Positions 11,702 to 24,700 of a stretch of 64,000 nt of DNA are shown in pieces; the first letter of the stretch is position 1, and every line of letters starts with the position of its first letter. Source of the stretch: Ecdyonurus torrentis (lineage: Eukaryota; Arthropoda; Insecta; Ephemeroptera; Heptageniidae); NCBI GenBank assembly GCA_949318235.1, contig OX439133.1, positions 29,934,867-29,998,866 on the forward strand, given 5' to 3'. Made by a program: the position numbers and the translations under genes. The notes below the pieces were generated by a model. That model was not told the origin of the DNA, did not search any database, and saw only the letters and a program-made list of their open reading frames with translations.

Positions 11702-11986
11702 GTTATTATTATTTAAAATTGAGCTTATTATTTTAAAGTTAATTATAATAAGAGAGTGCAGAAATAGTTTTTCAACTATTTGCGTTATGGGTGCTATTAT
11801 TGTTATTTCACCAGATCTCCATCGATCCATTAAATTGTGACCCCATCTAAAAATCAACTATTTTCAACTATTTCATGAAAAACAACTATTTCAACAATTT
11901 TTACCTATTTGTCAACTATTTTCATCTTTTATTCATGATTCATTGTAAACTTGTACATTTCTCAGGAAATTTCAAAAAAAGTTTAA

Positions 11987-12902
11987 ATCTGGGAAAATAC
12001 TGTTGGAAATAGAGACATCCTGAACAACTTCTTACTTAACGTACTACTTTAGGGTAGGAGTGTATTTTTATTATTATTATTTTGAATTAAGTTTAAGCTG
12101 CTGCTGTACCCAAAAAAGAAATCAAAAAAATTCTGTCTAAAAAGCTCTCGTCACAACAGAGCGTCAAAGTGACGAAAAATGCCCCGACCCCCAATGCTAA
12201 TGAATCTATATTTGAGCCCCGATTTTGACCCACTTTAAGTGTTTTTCAGAGGTTAACTAGCTTTTGTTCTTCGTGCTGAATTTTAATGAAAAATGATTTT
12301 TTCAGATTTTTCTAGAAAGAACTTGCCGAGAAAAAACTTATCGAAAATCATCGATCTATGTTAATTGAATATGCATATATGAATATATATTTCTTCGTAA
12401 AAATCTCGTAAAAATTGTTTTAAATCTCAAATTTATTAAAACTTGATTTATAGAACACGCTAGTATTTTTTATTGAGAAGTCCATCAATTAAATTTTGCA
12501 CACGTTAAGCTTGAAGTTTTGTATCTTTTACACGCTAAAAAAAAAATAAAAAAAAAAAAAACGACTTTGAGGCTCATTTGCAGAAGATTGATTTGAGCAA
12601 AAATTTTTTTGAGTATCGAGCATTCTTACTAGGTTTACTAAAAATAAGCTGCAAAATGATCTAAAATTTATTTTTACGACAAAAATGCTACCCTAAAGTA
12701 GGACCTTAAAGAAGTCAGTTCTCTCAAGTTCGCTCAGATTACCTCCTGTGATGTGGAGAGGTCATTTTCGTTTTACATAAATATTTTAAGCGATCAAAGT
12801 ACAAATTTCCAATGTGCCACTACTTTGAAAATCGAGGCTGCCATGGTGACAGTGCTATTGGATCATTTGCTGATTTCTGTGCATAGATTACTAGCCTCTT
12901 GA
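11987..12902 (+). pseudogene. hAT transposase C-terminal (dimerisation) fragment, split by a MITE
   Basis: Reading 11987-12039 and then 12710-12902, skipping the inserted element and one TTAA, gives one continuous frame. It contains IWENTVGNRDILNN, LLKEVSSLKFAQI and TSCDVERSFSFYINILSD, then NFQCATTLKIEAAMV, ending at TGA 12900-12902. The TSCDVERSFS block is the hallmark of the hATC dimerisation domain of hAT transposases. Everything upstream of the domain is deleted, so this is a relic in an internally deleted element, not an active enzyme. I recognise the family from the motif only. Confidence 0.85.
12040..12705. mobile_element. 666-bp TTAA-flanked MITE, family G copy 1, inside the hAT relic
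   Basis: Flanked by TTAA (12036-12039 and 12706-12709). Inverted ends CGTACTACTTTAGGGTAG and CTACCCTAAAGTAGGACC. Its excision restores the hAT transposase frame. A second full-length copy in opposite orientation lies at 48189-48827, sharing landmarks such as CATTTTT CATTAAAA-type boxes and the GCTCTGTTGTGACGAGAG stretch. Confidence 0.87.
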
Positions 12903-13180
12903 GTTCCTATGAAATGTTTTATTTCAGTCTCTGCTAGTATTTACCTTAGATTTAATGTATTTGATGCGTAAGGGGAAAAAAGTAATCTAAAAAAAAAAAA
13001 AATATATATGCAAAAAAAGTTTTTGTTTTTCCAAAAATAATAAAATTAAAATCAACTATTAAATCAACTATTTCTTGAAAATCAACTATTTTACCAACTA
13101 TTTTGCCCAAAAAAAAAACAACTATATAGTTAACTATTTTGCCCAAAAAAACACCTATTTCTGCGCTCTCTAATTATAAT

Positions 13181-14055
13181 ATACTATATATTTATACTAT
13201 ATTTACTGAAAAAAAAAATTATAGTAATAAATTAATTAAAAAATAGTAAAAAATGTCTTGAAAGTTTATTGATATATTTCAATAAATATCGGATACACGT
13301 GAAACATATTACAATTAATTAAGTAACTCAATGTCCCTCGCATGTCTTCCAACTCCCTATGCTAGCGCGTAGTAATAGATCATAGAGACGATGCTGCGCC
13401 AATAGAAGTGACAACTGGAACTATGCCGCACCATAAACTTAACATTGTAGTTCCGGTATCGCTGGCAATGGAGCTAGTGCTGTGTGAACTACAAAAATTG
13501 CCCAGAGTTGTAGACATGTGGCCGACATTACTCCGCCAATTTCGGAGAAATTTAAATGAGAAATACGTGATGACATACTTTTTCGTATTTTAAGTCATAG
13601 AAAATGTTTACAATTTTTTTAAACCGATAAACTCCATTGAATAATATCCTTAATTTGTATTTTCCGTGTACTTGTTCCAGGTTAATGTTGCCACTGTTGC
13701 CTTTAAAATCATACAGGATTTTTGTTTCTGCCGTGAGTTTTTTGTTTTTTTTTTTCGTGTAAAAAAAATACAAGAATATGACAATCAAACTTTTGCTTTA
13801 CATTTTACAAATTTTTAGGACAGTATTTGAGTATATACTTAGAAAGCGTATAACTGTTAAATTCTATTGAAATTAATTGTTACTTTCATTCCTTAATAAA
13901 TAATTCAAATATAAAAAAATGGCTGTTATGCCTCCCAGAAGCCTATGTGACTACATTTTTGGATGCTCGTTTGTTTCAAAGTGCATCGGAATTCAATCGT
14001 CTTTTGTAAATATTTAATGATGCAAATGAAATATTATGCTTATAAATGAATTTCT
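13181..14055. other. Spacer without recognisable genes
   Basis: AT-rich single-copy-looking DNA. A plus-strand 61-codon frame at 13408-13593 has no motif I recognise and lies in a short GC-richer stretch. No repeat of this window is evident here. Confidence 0.5.
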
Positions 14056-14640
14056 TTGCCAAAATATATAATACATTACATACCAATGCTCCTGTCCATC
14101 CCAGAAAGACCCTAGCCTCCCGCTTTGCCATTATGTCACTCACAGAAACACCCCGCTAGCACCTTCAGCCCAGCTCAATGGTTTGATCACCAGAGCTGTC
14201 TGATATCAGCACCGATTGTACACCGAGGTATAAACGCAGAAAAACCATCAGTTAAGTGAGCGTCATCCACATATTTTGATTGCCTGTTGTGGGACAATGG
14301 TTACAACGTTTCTGAGTCAATTACAAAGGATATTTTATACATTGTTTGCACACCATAAATCATACTTGTTTAACGTAACAACTCCTATCACCTTTGCCAT
14401 CCAATGAAATCCACCCGTATGTTTTACATTACACATACTTGGTTCTAACTGACAGTTAACGAATTAATCGTGTTTGTGTTCAATTATATGATCTCTCGTA
14501 ACCGGATCCATTGACACAAGCAAACACTCAGGAATGCCATGTCAAGGTCGTTATCGCACTGGGAAAACCAACCCGGTGAAAAGTGAAGTACACACGCATG
14601 TCATGGTTAATGTCCATAGTTGATAGTTGAATAATAAACT
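14056..14640. repeat. Dispersed repeat family H, copy 1
   Basis: About 580 bp, GC-richer than its surroundings, matching 45080-45640 in the same orientation. Shared landmarks are CCCAGCTCAATGG/CCTAGCTCAGTAG, CAATTACAAAGGATATTTT, ACCGGATCCATT, CATGTCAAGGTCG and CACGCATGTCATGGTTAA. The minus strand of the other copy is open for 63 codons; this copy has stops. Whether it is a decayed gene or an unclassified transposon is unknown. Confidence 0.65.
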
Positions 14641-14706
14641 ATTTAAACATCGGTGAGGCAAGAGTCATTAACAGTTACTTTAAAGCAAGGACTAGAAACA
14701 AAACAG

Positions 14707-14804
14707 GGGCTAATTCTGTAACTTCATAACGATCGAAATTATTCGATTTCTAATGCAAATTTCTTTGTTGACAACAAAGTGAAAAAATTACAGAATCAGC
14801 CCAC
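14707..14804. mobile_element. Short (about 98 bp) inverted-end element
   Basis: GGGGCTAATTCTGTAACTT at the left is inverted as AAATTACAGAATCAGCCC at the right. Between them is AATTATTCGATTTC-type sequence. Possibly a tiny MITE. No target duplication established. Confidence 0.5.
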
Positions 14805-14924
14805 AGATTTAGGTTCCTGGCCTGGAACTGCCAAAAAATATTCTCAAAAACCAGTTTAAAAAACAAAAAACAAAAAAAGAGCTATTGAGTACCAATTTTT
14901 AAGAACCGCAAATTTTAGAACACG

Positions 14925-15175
14925 GGACCTTTGACCATCAAATAATAGAAAATATTGATCAAATTCAACATGGGCTCTTACAGGACTAACACTTTCTTAT
15001 TTAATTCTAGCAGGTAAACGGCACATTTGTTTATACTTTTCAGGATATCTTATTCTGATGTATGATTGTGCAAAAATTTCAAAAAAAAATAAATAAATAA
15101 ATAAAAGTGAAATTTTACAGTATATAGCTATAACTTTCTGACCTAACTCATCCCTAAAGCTCTCAAATCTCCCAC
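14925..15175 (-). repeat. Repeat family B copy, reversed
   Basis: Contains the reversed family landmarks: ACCATCAAATAATAG, ATGGGCTCTTACAGGAC, AGGATATCTTATTCTGATG, and AAATTTTACAGTATATAGC near the end. An internal (AAAT)n tract is present at about 15098-15110. Confidence 0.5.
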
Positions 15176-15394
15176 TTAAATTTACGTCCTGAATCTAATT
15201 TATGTAGTAATAAAATCATAATAATAGAAAATTGTAACAGAGATGCAAATATTGTGTATGCATTGCTTCATATGTATTTTCTAAAATCAGAAAAACAAAA
15301 TTTAACAGTAAAATATAGTAACATTTAGTAGAATAATATTATGTGCGCAATAAACAAATTATAGTAAAATGTATGTGCACATGAACATACATGA

Positions 15395-15420
15395 TTTATT
15401 ATTTTTTTAATATTTTTATT
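15395..15420 (-). promoter_or_regulatory. Candidate polyadenylation signals of the symporter gene
   Basis: Two AATAAA hexamers on the minus strand (15400-15395 and 15420-15415) lie about 80-105 bases after the stop codon at 15500. Position and sequence fit a 3'-end signal, but AT-rich DNA makes chance matches common. Confidence 0.4.
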
Positions 15421-15499
15421 ACTTAAAATATAAATATACTTAAAAAAATTTATAATACGAGTATAACACAATTCAAAAATAACAAACAGCATTGCTAAA

Positions 15500-15716
15500 T
15501 TATAATTTCATTAGTGGTATTCCTTCTCTGACAGGCACACATTTCTTAGGCAAGAAATATCGGACAGGGGGACAGAATAGGTCTCGATGCAGATCTTGTT
15601 TCTCAGGTGATATAAAACTGACGCCAAGTCCCACTATATTGAGGACAAGCACTCCTAGCAGACCGTAGTAGAGGTAAGACAGTCTAAATATAGGCCATAC
15701 TTCGTTGTTGTTTAAT
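15500..15716 (-). CDS. Symporter exon 13 (terminal)
   Basis: Acceptor AAAATTTCAG. Encodes [20 protein letters not shown], the final helix, then [20 protein letters not shown] and a short basic tail ending at TAA 15502-15500 (residues 488-559). A decayed tandem copy of its first half lies in the preceding intron. Confidence 0.94.
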
Positions 15717-18700
15717 CTGAAATTTTAAATAACAATTAGTTTTTGATTTTTGAAATTACTGCTGATATAAAACTGGCTTCAAGACGCACTATCCTAGCAG
15801 GCCATAATAAAGGTAAGACAGTCTGAATATAGGCCATAGGTATAGATCGTTGTTGTTGAGGCTAAATTTTTAAATAATAATCTATTCTATGACGTCACTG
15901 GTGATATAAAACAGACGTCAAGACACATAAAATGAAACAGCATTTTGCTACTTTATTTTTAAACGAAAAATGGAATCTCCGAATAAACTGACAAGTGACA
16001 AAAAAAATAAAAATAAAAAATAAAAAAAACTTTACTATTTCTTCTATTATACTATAACACATCTTGGGTGAAACCAGCACGCTTACACGTTTTCTGACTC
16101 TCATTTCGTGCTTAAGATATGAGCTAAACTCTATAAAGAACTCAATGAATATTCTTATTCCTAAAAAAAAAAAAAATATATTTTGACAAATTTGAACACA
16201 GTTTTGCAATGTTTTAATAGCTGTAGAAAAGTGACTCATTATGATAGTAAGGGTGTATGACATCACAAAGACTTGACATTTAAAGTCATAGACCATATAA
16301 AACAACATGTGCTTTTTAATGAATAAACTCGAAATGGGATCTTCAAAACTGATGACAATTTTTACAAGAATGTTAATATAGCTCCACGAGAGAACGTGAA
16401 ATTACTGTAAAGTATGCAATTTGCGTGACTATTAATGTTTATGACGTCAGAAACATGTAACATTTAGTATGAAAATGTAGTGCGGGTTGCATAAATTGAA
16501 ATTTCTGATCACTGCTACGGAGCTACAGTTGAGTTTTGAGACAAACTAAAGTTATTTATATAAGTCCCATCAAGTGTTTTGTGATATAAATGCTTATTTT
16601 TGGTTTTTCTCTGGTCTATTCCTTTAAGCGATAAAAATATTAGTATCGTTACATGTGTTGTGAATTAATGAATTAAGAAAACACTACAGGAAAGTTATAA
16701 TGACATTAACTTACTGTGCATGTGACGACAAAGTTGCATTGAAGGAGCACTGATGAACAGACAAAGGTAAAGCTGGATGTTTTAGAGTTCCAGTTGCGAT
16801 TGAGCTTTGAGTCCCGCCGACCACCAAACTAACCACAGCTAAGCTGGCAATTGAGCCTAATAAGGCACCCTTTATGAAACATAAAAATAAAATACTTGGT
16901 ACAGAGTGATTGATTACTTACATATAAAAGTAGAAACCATATGTAAGCATTGTGTAACATGGGCTGCTAAGGGACAAGGACACATGTATCCAGTTAGAAG
17001 ATACTTAGCAATATTCTTGTTAGCATTGATACAGTTTTTAATAAGTTAAATAAGGTTTACAATTTTTATAGAAAAATTCCAAAGAAAATAGAGAGAAAAC
17101 ACGTTTGTCCTAAAGTCGAGTATAATATTATTTGTTGCTTCAGTTTAGCCAGTTTAGCGTCAAAGCACATAACGTATGACGTCATGCGCATACAACCTAT
17201 GTAGTGAAAAATTGTAAGTATTCAAATTTATTTAATCCATTATTTAGTAAATACTTAAGTAGTAAATATATATTAATTTTAAATTTATTTCATACTGGTT
17301 AGAATAAATTATATTTAACATTTTAATTTCTAGAATAATTATGTTAAATCTTTTTTTTAATATACAAACAGAATAATATAATTTTTCTCACCCACGATGA
17401 TTATTTTATTTAAGGCTTCAATTTCAACATTCAATTCAAAATTCAAAAATTTTATTTCATTTCTCTCTCCTACAATCAGTATACAAACACAATGCATCTG
17501 CCAAGGTTTACATCTTAAAACACTTTTTCTGGATAAGTGTGCACTCGAGCCATAAGCGTAATGTGAAACTTGTGGAAAACCCTCTTTCTTTTAGCATACC
17601 AATGATTAGTGCTACGTTACCACCGATAAGAAGCAAAAAAATTAAATGGCTATCTGTTTCTTTTAAATTATAAATATTGCACCAAAATATTCATTTTTTT
17701 TAATTATGAGTAATTTATGAGTATAGTTACAGACCTTGCTATTCGCCTGAGGAAAACACATTCCAAGGATGAACAGTCCAAGCAAAGTTCCTGAAGTTAT
17801 TCCACTCAAACTGTAAGCTGCCTGAAACAAAAATTCAAAAACTTGCAATTTAGTTTAGCATGTTCAAAGAATTCAATAATATAATAATTAAACTATATTA
17901 TGTCAGGGAATGTATATATTCAAATATATTAGAATTAAAACAAAGAAAATTACGTTAGCGTTAAGTCCCACAGCTCTTTCAAATCAAACTACCAAAATAT
18001 CAGAAAAAAAAATGTAACTCATGATGCACTGTTTCATACAACAATTCATAATATGTTTGAACCAGGTTCGAAAATATACAAAGAAAATTAGAAATGTTCC
18101 TGTCAATCTTGTAGTCGTTAACGAAAAATCGTTAACGTTAAGTTAACTCTAAGTACTCTAACGTTAACTAGTTATTTCTATAATATAGATTAACAACATA
18201 GCAAAAAGTAACGTTATAGTTATAGATTAACAAAATTAGACATTAACATAGCGGTAACTATAACGCTACTATAAATGAGTAAATATAAGTAAGTAAAATA
18301 TTAACTTTATGAATGATGAAAGTTTTGAATATAGCAAAATTCATTGTCTAAAAAAGCTGTTAACGTTACACGGAGAGACGTTATGGATTGGAATAACTCA
18401 AGATTTATTTAAAAACGAACAATTTCACTTCTTGGTTTTATATAACTGAAACTTGAGTTGGTATAACTCATGCCATATTCATACCAACTCAAGTTTCATT
18501 TAAATCAAACCAAAAAGTGAAGTGGTTCGTTTTTAAATAAATTTTGAGTTATTCCAATCCATAATTTCTCTCCGTGTATAGTTAACGCAAACTAACGTTA
18601 AAGATAACGTTATAGTTGAGGACAAATTAAAGTTATTGTTAAAGATATAGTTTTATATGAAATTACCTTAACATTAACTTTATAGAAAATTTAGGTAACG

Positions 18701-21700
18701 ACTACATGACTGCGTAGAATTATTATCGTAAAAACAATAATCGTTTACTCAAAAAGACTTGTCAAATTTAGCTGTGACATATGTTTGGGGTTGTCATAAC
18801 AGCTTTTGCTCTCAACGAATTATTAATAAAAAAAATTGGGAAGTCATGTTTTTGAGAGGTGATGATCACTGATGAAAAAAACACATTATTATGTAACTAC
18901 CTCTTATGTATGCAACAATGATTTTTTCAATAACCGTTGACGTTCATTGCAAGGGCAAGGGATTTGTGGCCACGTAAATACAAAACTGGTATTCACAACT
19001 CTTGCAGGTGGGTGGTGTTAGTGTGTGTGAGAAATGCAACATTTACAGCCAGGTTATCGTGTTTGTGATATTTCACGGTAATTTCTAATTCAAATTGTTG
19101 AGTAGACAATTCGTTCTACCTACTTTCTTATGGACAGGCAATAAAAAGCAACATTTAGGCTTCCTCGTCACGAAGATTGAATTAGATAATATGATATAGT
19201 ATGGCCGAGTGGAGGGCAGCTGACTCGTTACTCTGTACTCCTTACCGAGTACAGGTTCGAGTCACCTGATGTGTGCGTACGTGAAGTGTGAGAGCACAAC
19301 ACGTTGCACAGTGCATGTTTACGTGCATTCCATGACGACGAACAGCATACGGGAGGTGCATGATCTATGTGATTGCACCGTCCTACCTGCCTAGAGTTAA
19401 CGCGGTTTCTCTAGGCTATCAAGGCGAATACCGGACCGTATATTAGTATATGGCCGGTTGCTAATATCCAAAACCTTCCTACAATGCAAATGGTTACACA
19501 GAGAAAAATTATCAATTATCACAACTGAAAAGTAGCTGAACTGAGTAATTAAATATGAACCAATCGATGTTTTCATTTATCTCATCTAAAAAAAAATAGT
19601 TAAAAATACATGGATTGTCACACCTGCTTCAACAGGTCAGGTAAATGAAATATATTTCTTCCAACTTCCACGCAAGTACTCGCACAGCTATACACTACAG
19701 TTGCATTATACATATAATCAAAAGCTTGTATTGTTAAAAAAAAAAAAATGAAAACAAATTTTGCGACCTTTTGTTACGTGACAGCCGCCCTCTTCACCTC
19801 CACACCCTACCTCCTACCTAGCCTATATCTAATGTCCTACCTGCCTGTCTATAACATTCTAACGCGAGTTGAGAATCAATCTACCTCCAGAGTATATAAG
19901 CTTCACTGTTTTTTTAAACTCATCACTTTGATTACCTGACTTAATTTGAATTATTACTACAAAACTAACAATGCTAATAAATTTTAATTAGGATTTCATA
20001 AAAATGTGATATTTTTAACGTAAAACAAATAATTTTGGTAATATTTATTTAAATTATTTCTTCTTACTTTTTACACGTAGAAGATGAAAGAAACCACTTT
20101 TTTTTTTTAGTTTTGGAGGGAAGATTACAAAACACTTAAAATGAAGAAAACTTTAAATTTATTGTGTTAATTATTATTATTATATTTTAATATATAACGA
20201 TAATATACACATTATACAATGTATTAAAATTTACTGTACAGTATAAAACATTTTTCCTTTGCACACTGATTGCACGATGACAAAATATAACACTTGTTTT
20301 AAGTTTATTGTTATGAAAAAATTATTATTTAGTTATAAAATATTTATTTTATAAATTTAAAATTTTCGATACTTCATTACCAAAATACTTTCCTTTTATT
20401 TGAAAATTAAATTGTGTGTTTTCTGTAGATACTTTATTCGTTTTGAAATATAAAGTATAACTTAAGTATAAATAAAAATATAAATTAATTAGACATTATA
20501 TGTAAAAAAAAAATTATGATAAAATAGATATTGTCTAATTGATTGGATTTTGTATAATTGTGTGTTTAAAATAATAAGAATTAAAATTATGGTGTTACAT
20601 TAATATGTTATGATTGTATTTATATTTTTAATATTTTAATTGATTTTTATCATATAAATACAAGAATATATCCTTTAATTATATTATATAAATTAAGTAA
20701 AATAGTAAAAATATAAATAAAATTATAACTTATTTCAATTATGTATAATTATACATAATTGAAAAATCGTAGGCTCATTTATTTTTTAATTTAATTATAA
20801 TATTTATAATACTGTATATCTGTATTAGAGCAATTATTATACAGTAATACTATATAGACACTATATATTTTATATTCTGCTATATAGTGTTATATTTAAG
20901 CCATCATATTTAAGTCATCTATCAGTGTGCAATAAAAAAAATGTATATATTAATAGAGTAATTATAATGCAAGTTAATTACATTGTGCATTTTATTTTGA
21001 ATAATAAAAAATAATAAAGAAATCAAATTTCATAATGACAATGTCTGTACGCACACACCTTACACCTGCTTTGCTTTTAAACCCTAGCTGCAGGTAAGCC
21101 ACGCGAGGCCCCCGGGCGGTTTTACATGTACCGTGATGGACAATACAATACTTCTCAACTGTTTTTGGGAGCTAATACAAGCGAAAAGGTGGCATTATCA
21201 CATCTAAAAAAAAATATTTGTGATAAATATCTCCTTTTTATTTTTTCAATTGTAGAGACCGAATGTTCAGTTTTTACACCTATTTCTGAGCAACTAAAGT
21301 TTTTAAGTTACCGCACATGTTTTATTTTTTTCTGTGTATTTTAAGTTCTTGTGCGGAGTAAGTTACTCAGTTATTTAATGTTAACTTGTTTCAGTTTGAT
21401 TAAAATGGTATTCAATCCCAACACTGCTTAATGTGTTCTATATACTTGCCTGTAGCACGCCACCTAAATGCTCCACAATAAAGACCAGGGCTACACAGAT
21501 GGCGCCACAAGTCGCTGATGTCACTTTGAGCCAGGTAGATGTGTGAGTCACAGGTAGCCAGGTGGCCAGTAAGTCTTCAACTATCACACCTGACATTGCG
21601 TTCAGTCCTGTGGACATCGAACTAGGAGAGCATACGGATAGAAAGAATAAAATAAAATTGGTAATTAAGTAACAAGTTCTAATAAATTATTTCTTTAGTG

Positions 21701-24700
21701 GGTGCTTTTTTTTCTGTAATTTCAGGGTTACTAATTGTTATGTAAAGAATTTGATATTTTTTACTATGGCCAAGTCTATGGGTACCAACAATGCATCAAG
21801 CGTCAGACTGTTTTTAGATGATAGTTATAAACGAAACCAATAATTGAATGAATGAATGAATGAATGAATGAATGAATGAATGAATGAATGAATGAATGAA
21901 TGAATGAATGAATGAATGAATGAAGGAAGGAATGAAGGAATGAAGGAATGAATGAAGGAAGGAAGAACGAACAAACGAACGAACGAACGAACGAACGAAC
22001 GAACGAGTTACACAAAAAAAATAGCTGCGTAGAAAATGGTCTAACTCATGAAATCGAAAAATCAAATACAATTTTCAATGATTTGGTCAAATTATGTTTT
22101 TTTTTTTCTCTTGTGGTCAATGTTATTTAGTGCTCTAGTGTGGCGTCTAAGCGTGAGTCAATCAGTAAATAAACGTAAGAACCTAATTTGTTTACTTTTG
22201 AATGTTTATTTTGTTGCTATGTCATAAAAAAGGTGAAAATCAATAAAATTAATTTAGGCAACCCGCATGACATACAGAGACTTCAACGCCTGCAAACCTT
22301 GTAAAAAGTACGAATTATAAAATAAAATATTTTTAAGCACTATAAAAGCTAAAGTAGCTTAAAATTATTTTATTAATCGCGAGTATGAAAACGTGAGCAA
22401 TATGTTAATACATACTACGTTGGTATAAAATTTGAAATTAATTTACTTCTTCATCTCCGTTTTGTAATATTAGCGGTCTGTTAAAAAATTGCTAACAAAA
22501 TGCATAACATACTAACACATTTATGCCATAAAGTCAGTAAATAGTACAAATTTTTTTTATTAATAATGAAACACAAAAATATTAGGCAACCCACTTGACG
22601 TAGAGACTTAAACGCGTGAAAACCTTAATGAAATTTATGATTTCGTGTTTGTATGACATCTTATTTATTGAATTTATTTTAAAAAATTTGAAACTCGAGT
22701 AGAGCATGTACAAGATAAAAAAAAGCTACTAATTATGTATAAATTACTCATTATGCTTCCCTCTTGTAAATTTACAAAATTAAAAAAAAAAAATATAATA
22801 ATAATAATAAATAGAAAATAGCATAAGAATATCTATAAAATGAAGAAAGCAAAATACAAGGAAAAATTCATATTATAATAACGTAATGCATAACATTGAG
22901 TATTTCTTGGTGTGTATATTTAGTTAAATCAGGGACCGTTATAATAATATAACTTTAATATAAGTGTCACTAAAGTTATATTTTACTAATAGTTACCTGA
23001 GCGCGGCACTAAATACTCCAGCTACAAATAAGCCTGTCAGTCCAGGTATGTGACCGGCTACCTCCATCACGTAAAGTGGTAACAACTGGTCTGGTCTTTG
23101 AACTAACTGCAATAATCAGCATTTAAATTTCTATTAACTGTTCTACAGCAGTAACATTTTAATAATTTAAAGACATAGACGCGAAGAAAACATTAGCTTT
23201 CAAAGCACAAAACACTTGATGGGGACTTGCATGAATAACAGTGAAATAGCAGTGATAAGAAAATTTCAATTCATGCAACGCGCATATCATTTCCATAATA
23301 ATTTTTGCCTGTTTCTGACATCGTTAAGAAAAATATTTAAGCAAATTGCATACTTTATCATTACGCTACGCTTTCATTGTGGTTCTATATTTAAAATGTC
23401 GTAAAAATCGTCATGAGTTTTTGAAATCCCTTTTTGTGTTTAGACCCTAAAAACATGTTGTTACATGTGGTTTATGGCTTTAGAAAAATTTAATCTATTA
23501 TTTATTAAACAGAACAATAATAATTTCTTAAAGAAAATAGCCAAAGATTATATTTAACCTATGCTACGTTATTCATTGCTCCAGTATGGTGATGAAGCGC
23601 ATTCAGTATGACGTCATATAAAACCGCCCTATACTACCTTTGCATTGAGTGGATCACAGCCCAAGTAGTAGGAGTAAATGGCAAGCCCAGTGACGATACT
23701 TAGTAAGTTGAGAGCCCCAAGTCCAATACTGAACCACAAAAGTGTCCTGAAATTTATAAATAGTTTAGAAGGAAATATGAGATCATATAGTAATTATTTC
23801 AATTACATAAGTTTTTGAAACTCAAGTAATTCTAAAAAGTTAAAAATATATATTTCTGATAGTTAATTTCTTGAAAAAAACAAAACAAGCTTTTATATCG
23901 CTTTGAATTTTTATTATTATTATTTCTTTATTTCTTATTTTTTTAATTTCACTTCCTCCCTCCCTCACAAATGTAATATTTACCACTTGGCTGCTCGCAG
24001 GTTAGGAACAGAAAGGTAACGTTGCACCATGCCTTGGTTAGCTGCACACTTAGACATAAACTGGAAGTAGGTCCCAATTAGAACGGTCCAGAATGTGTGT
24101 CGTTGTAGTGGGTTCGGGTCCAGGCTGAAATATTGTTGACGATTAAAGGAAAAATGCATGTATGTATATAGTCTTTGAACGAAATATGTTTTAATTATTA
24201 GCGCACATAAAGAATAATTGCATAATTTATGCTGCATTAATATATTTTTATAACATATCTTCAAGAAAATTTTGTCAACTTCCTCATTATAGCTGATCAA
24301 CCGCCTTAACCATTTATTTCATGATATAGAGCCTAAGAGTTGTATTTATATGTTAGAGGGCTTGTACTTGTTTCTCCACATCTTTAAAAAAAAGTCATAT
24401 CTTTATGATTTCATTTAAAAGTAATTTGGTAACAGCAACCAAAGCAATTTTCTGAATCAGTAACCATCAGATAAGAGAGCAAATAGTTATTGAAATTAAA
24501 ATGGACTCTAATGGGACCAAAATTTAAAAAAGATCATAATTTAAAATCTAGCATGGTAAAGACCTATTTATTGAACAAAAAATTTTTTTTACATTTTTTA
24601 AGATACCTTATCTTAATGTATCTTTGTGGTGAATTTTAGATTTTTCTTCCTTAACAATTTTCTCTTAGTAAAATTTCATAGTAGCTGATTTCAAGCCTTA

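Larger units (their letters stand above)
11750..13172 (+). mobile_element. hAT element relic (family F copy 2) with 8-bp target duplication
   Basis: Ends AAGAGAGTGCAGAAATAG and, inverted, TAGAGAGCGCAGAAATAG. They are flanked by a perfect 8-bp duplication ATTATAAT (11742-11749 and 13173-13180) that fits the hAT consensus nTnnnnAn. Inside is the C-terminal end of a hAT transposase, split by a TTAA-type element (12040-12705). Subterminal arrays of CAACTATTTT occur on both sides in direct orientation. Confidence 0.9.

Noticed and set aside
19195..19273. Functional tRNA gene
   Set aside because: Box A and B are present, but paired acceptor and anticodon stems cannot be formed convincingly, and the sequence continues into a repeat body found elsewhere.
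21803..22130. Frames of Phe-Ile-His-Ser repeats, and similar at 61536-61745
   Set aside because: Translation of GAAT microsatellites.
23980..24300. 106-codon frame as an independent gene
   Set aside because: Only its end is coding, as symporter exon 7; the rest is intron read-through.
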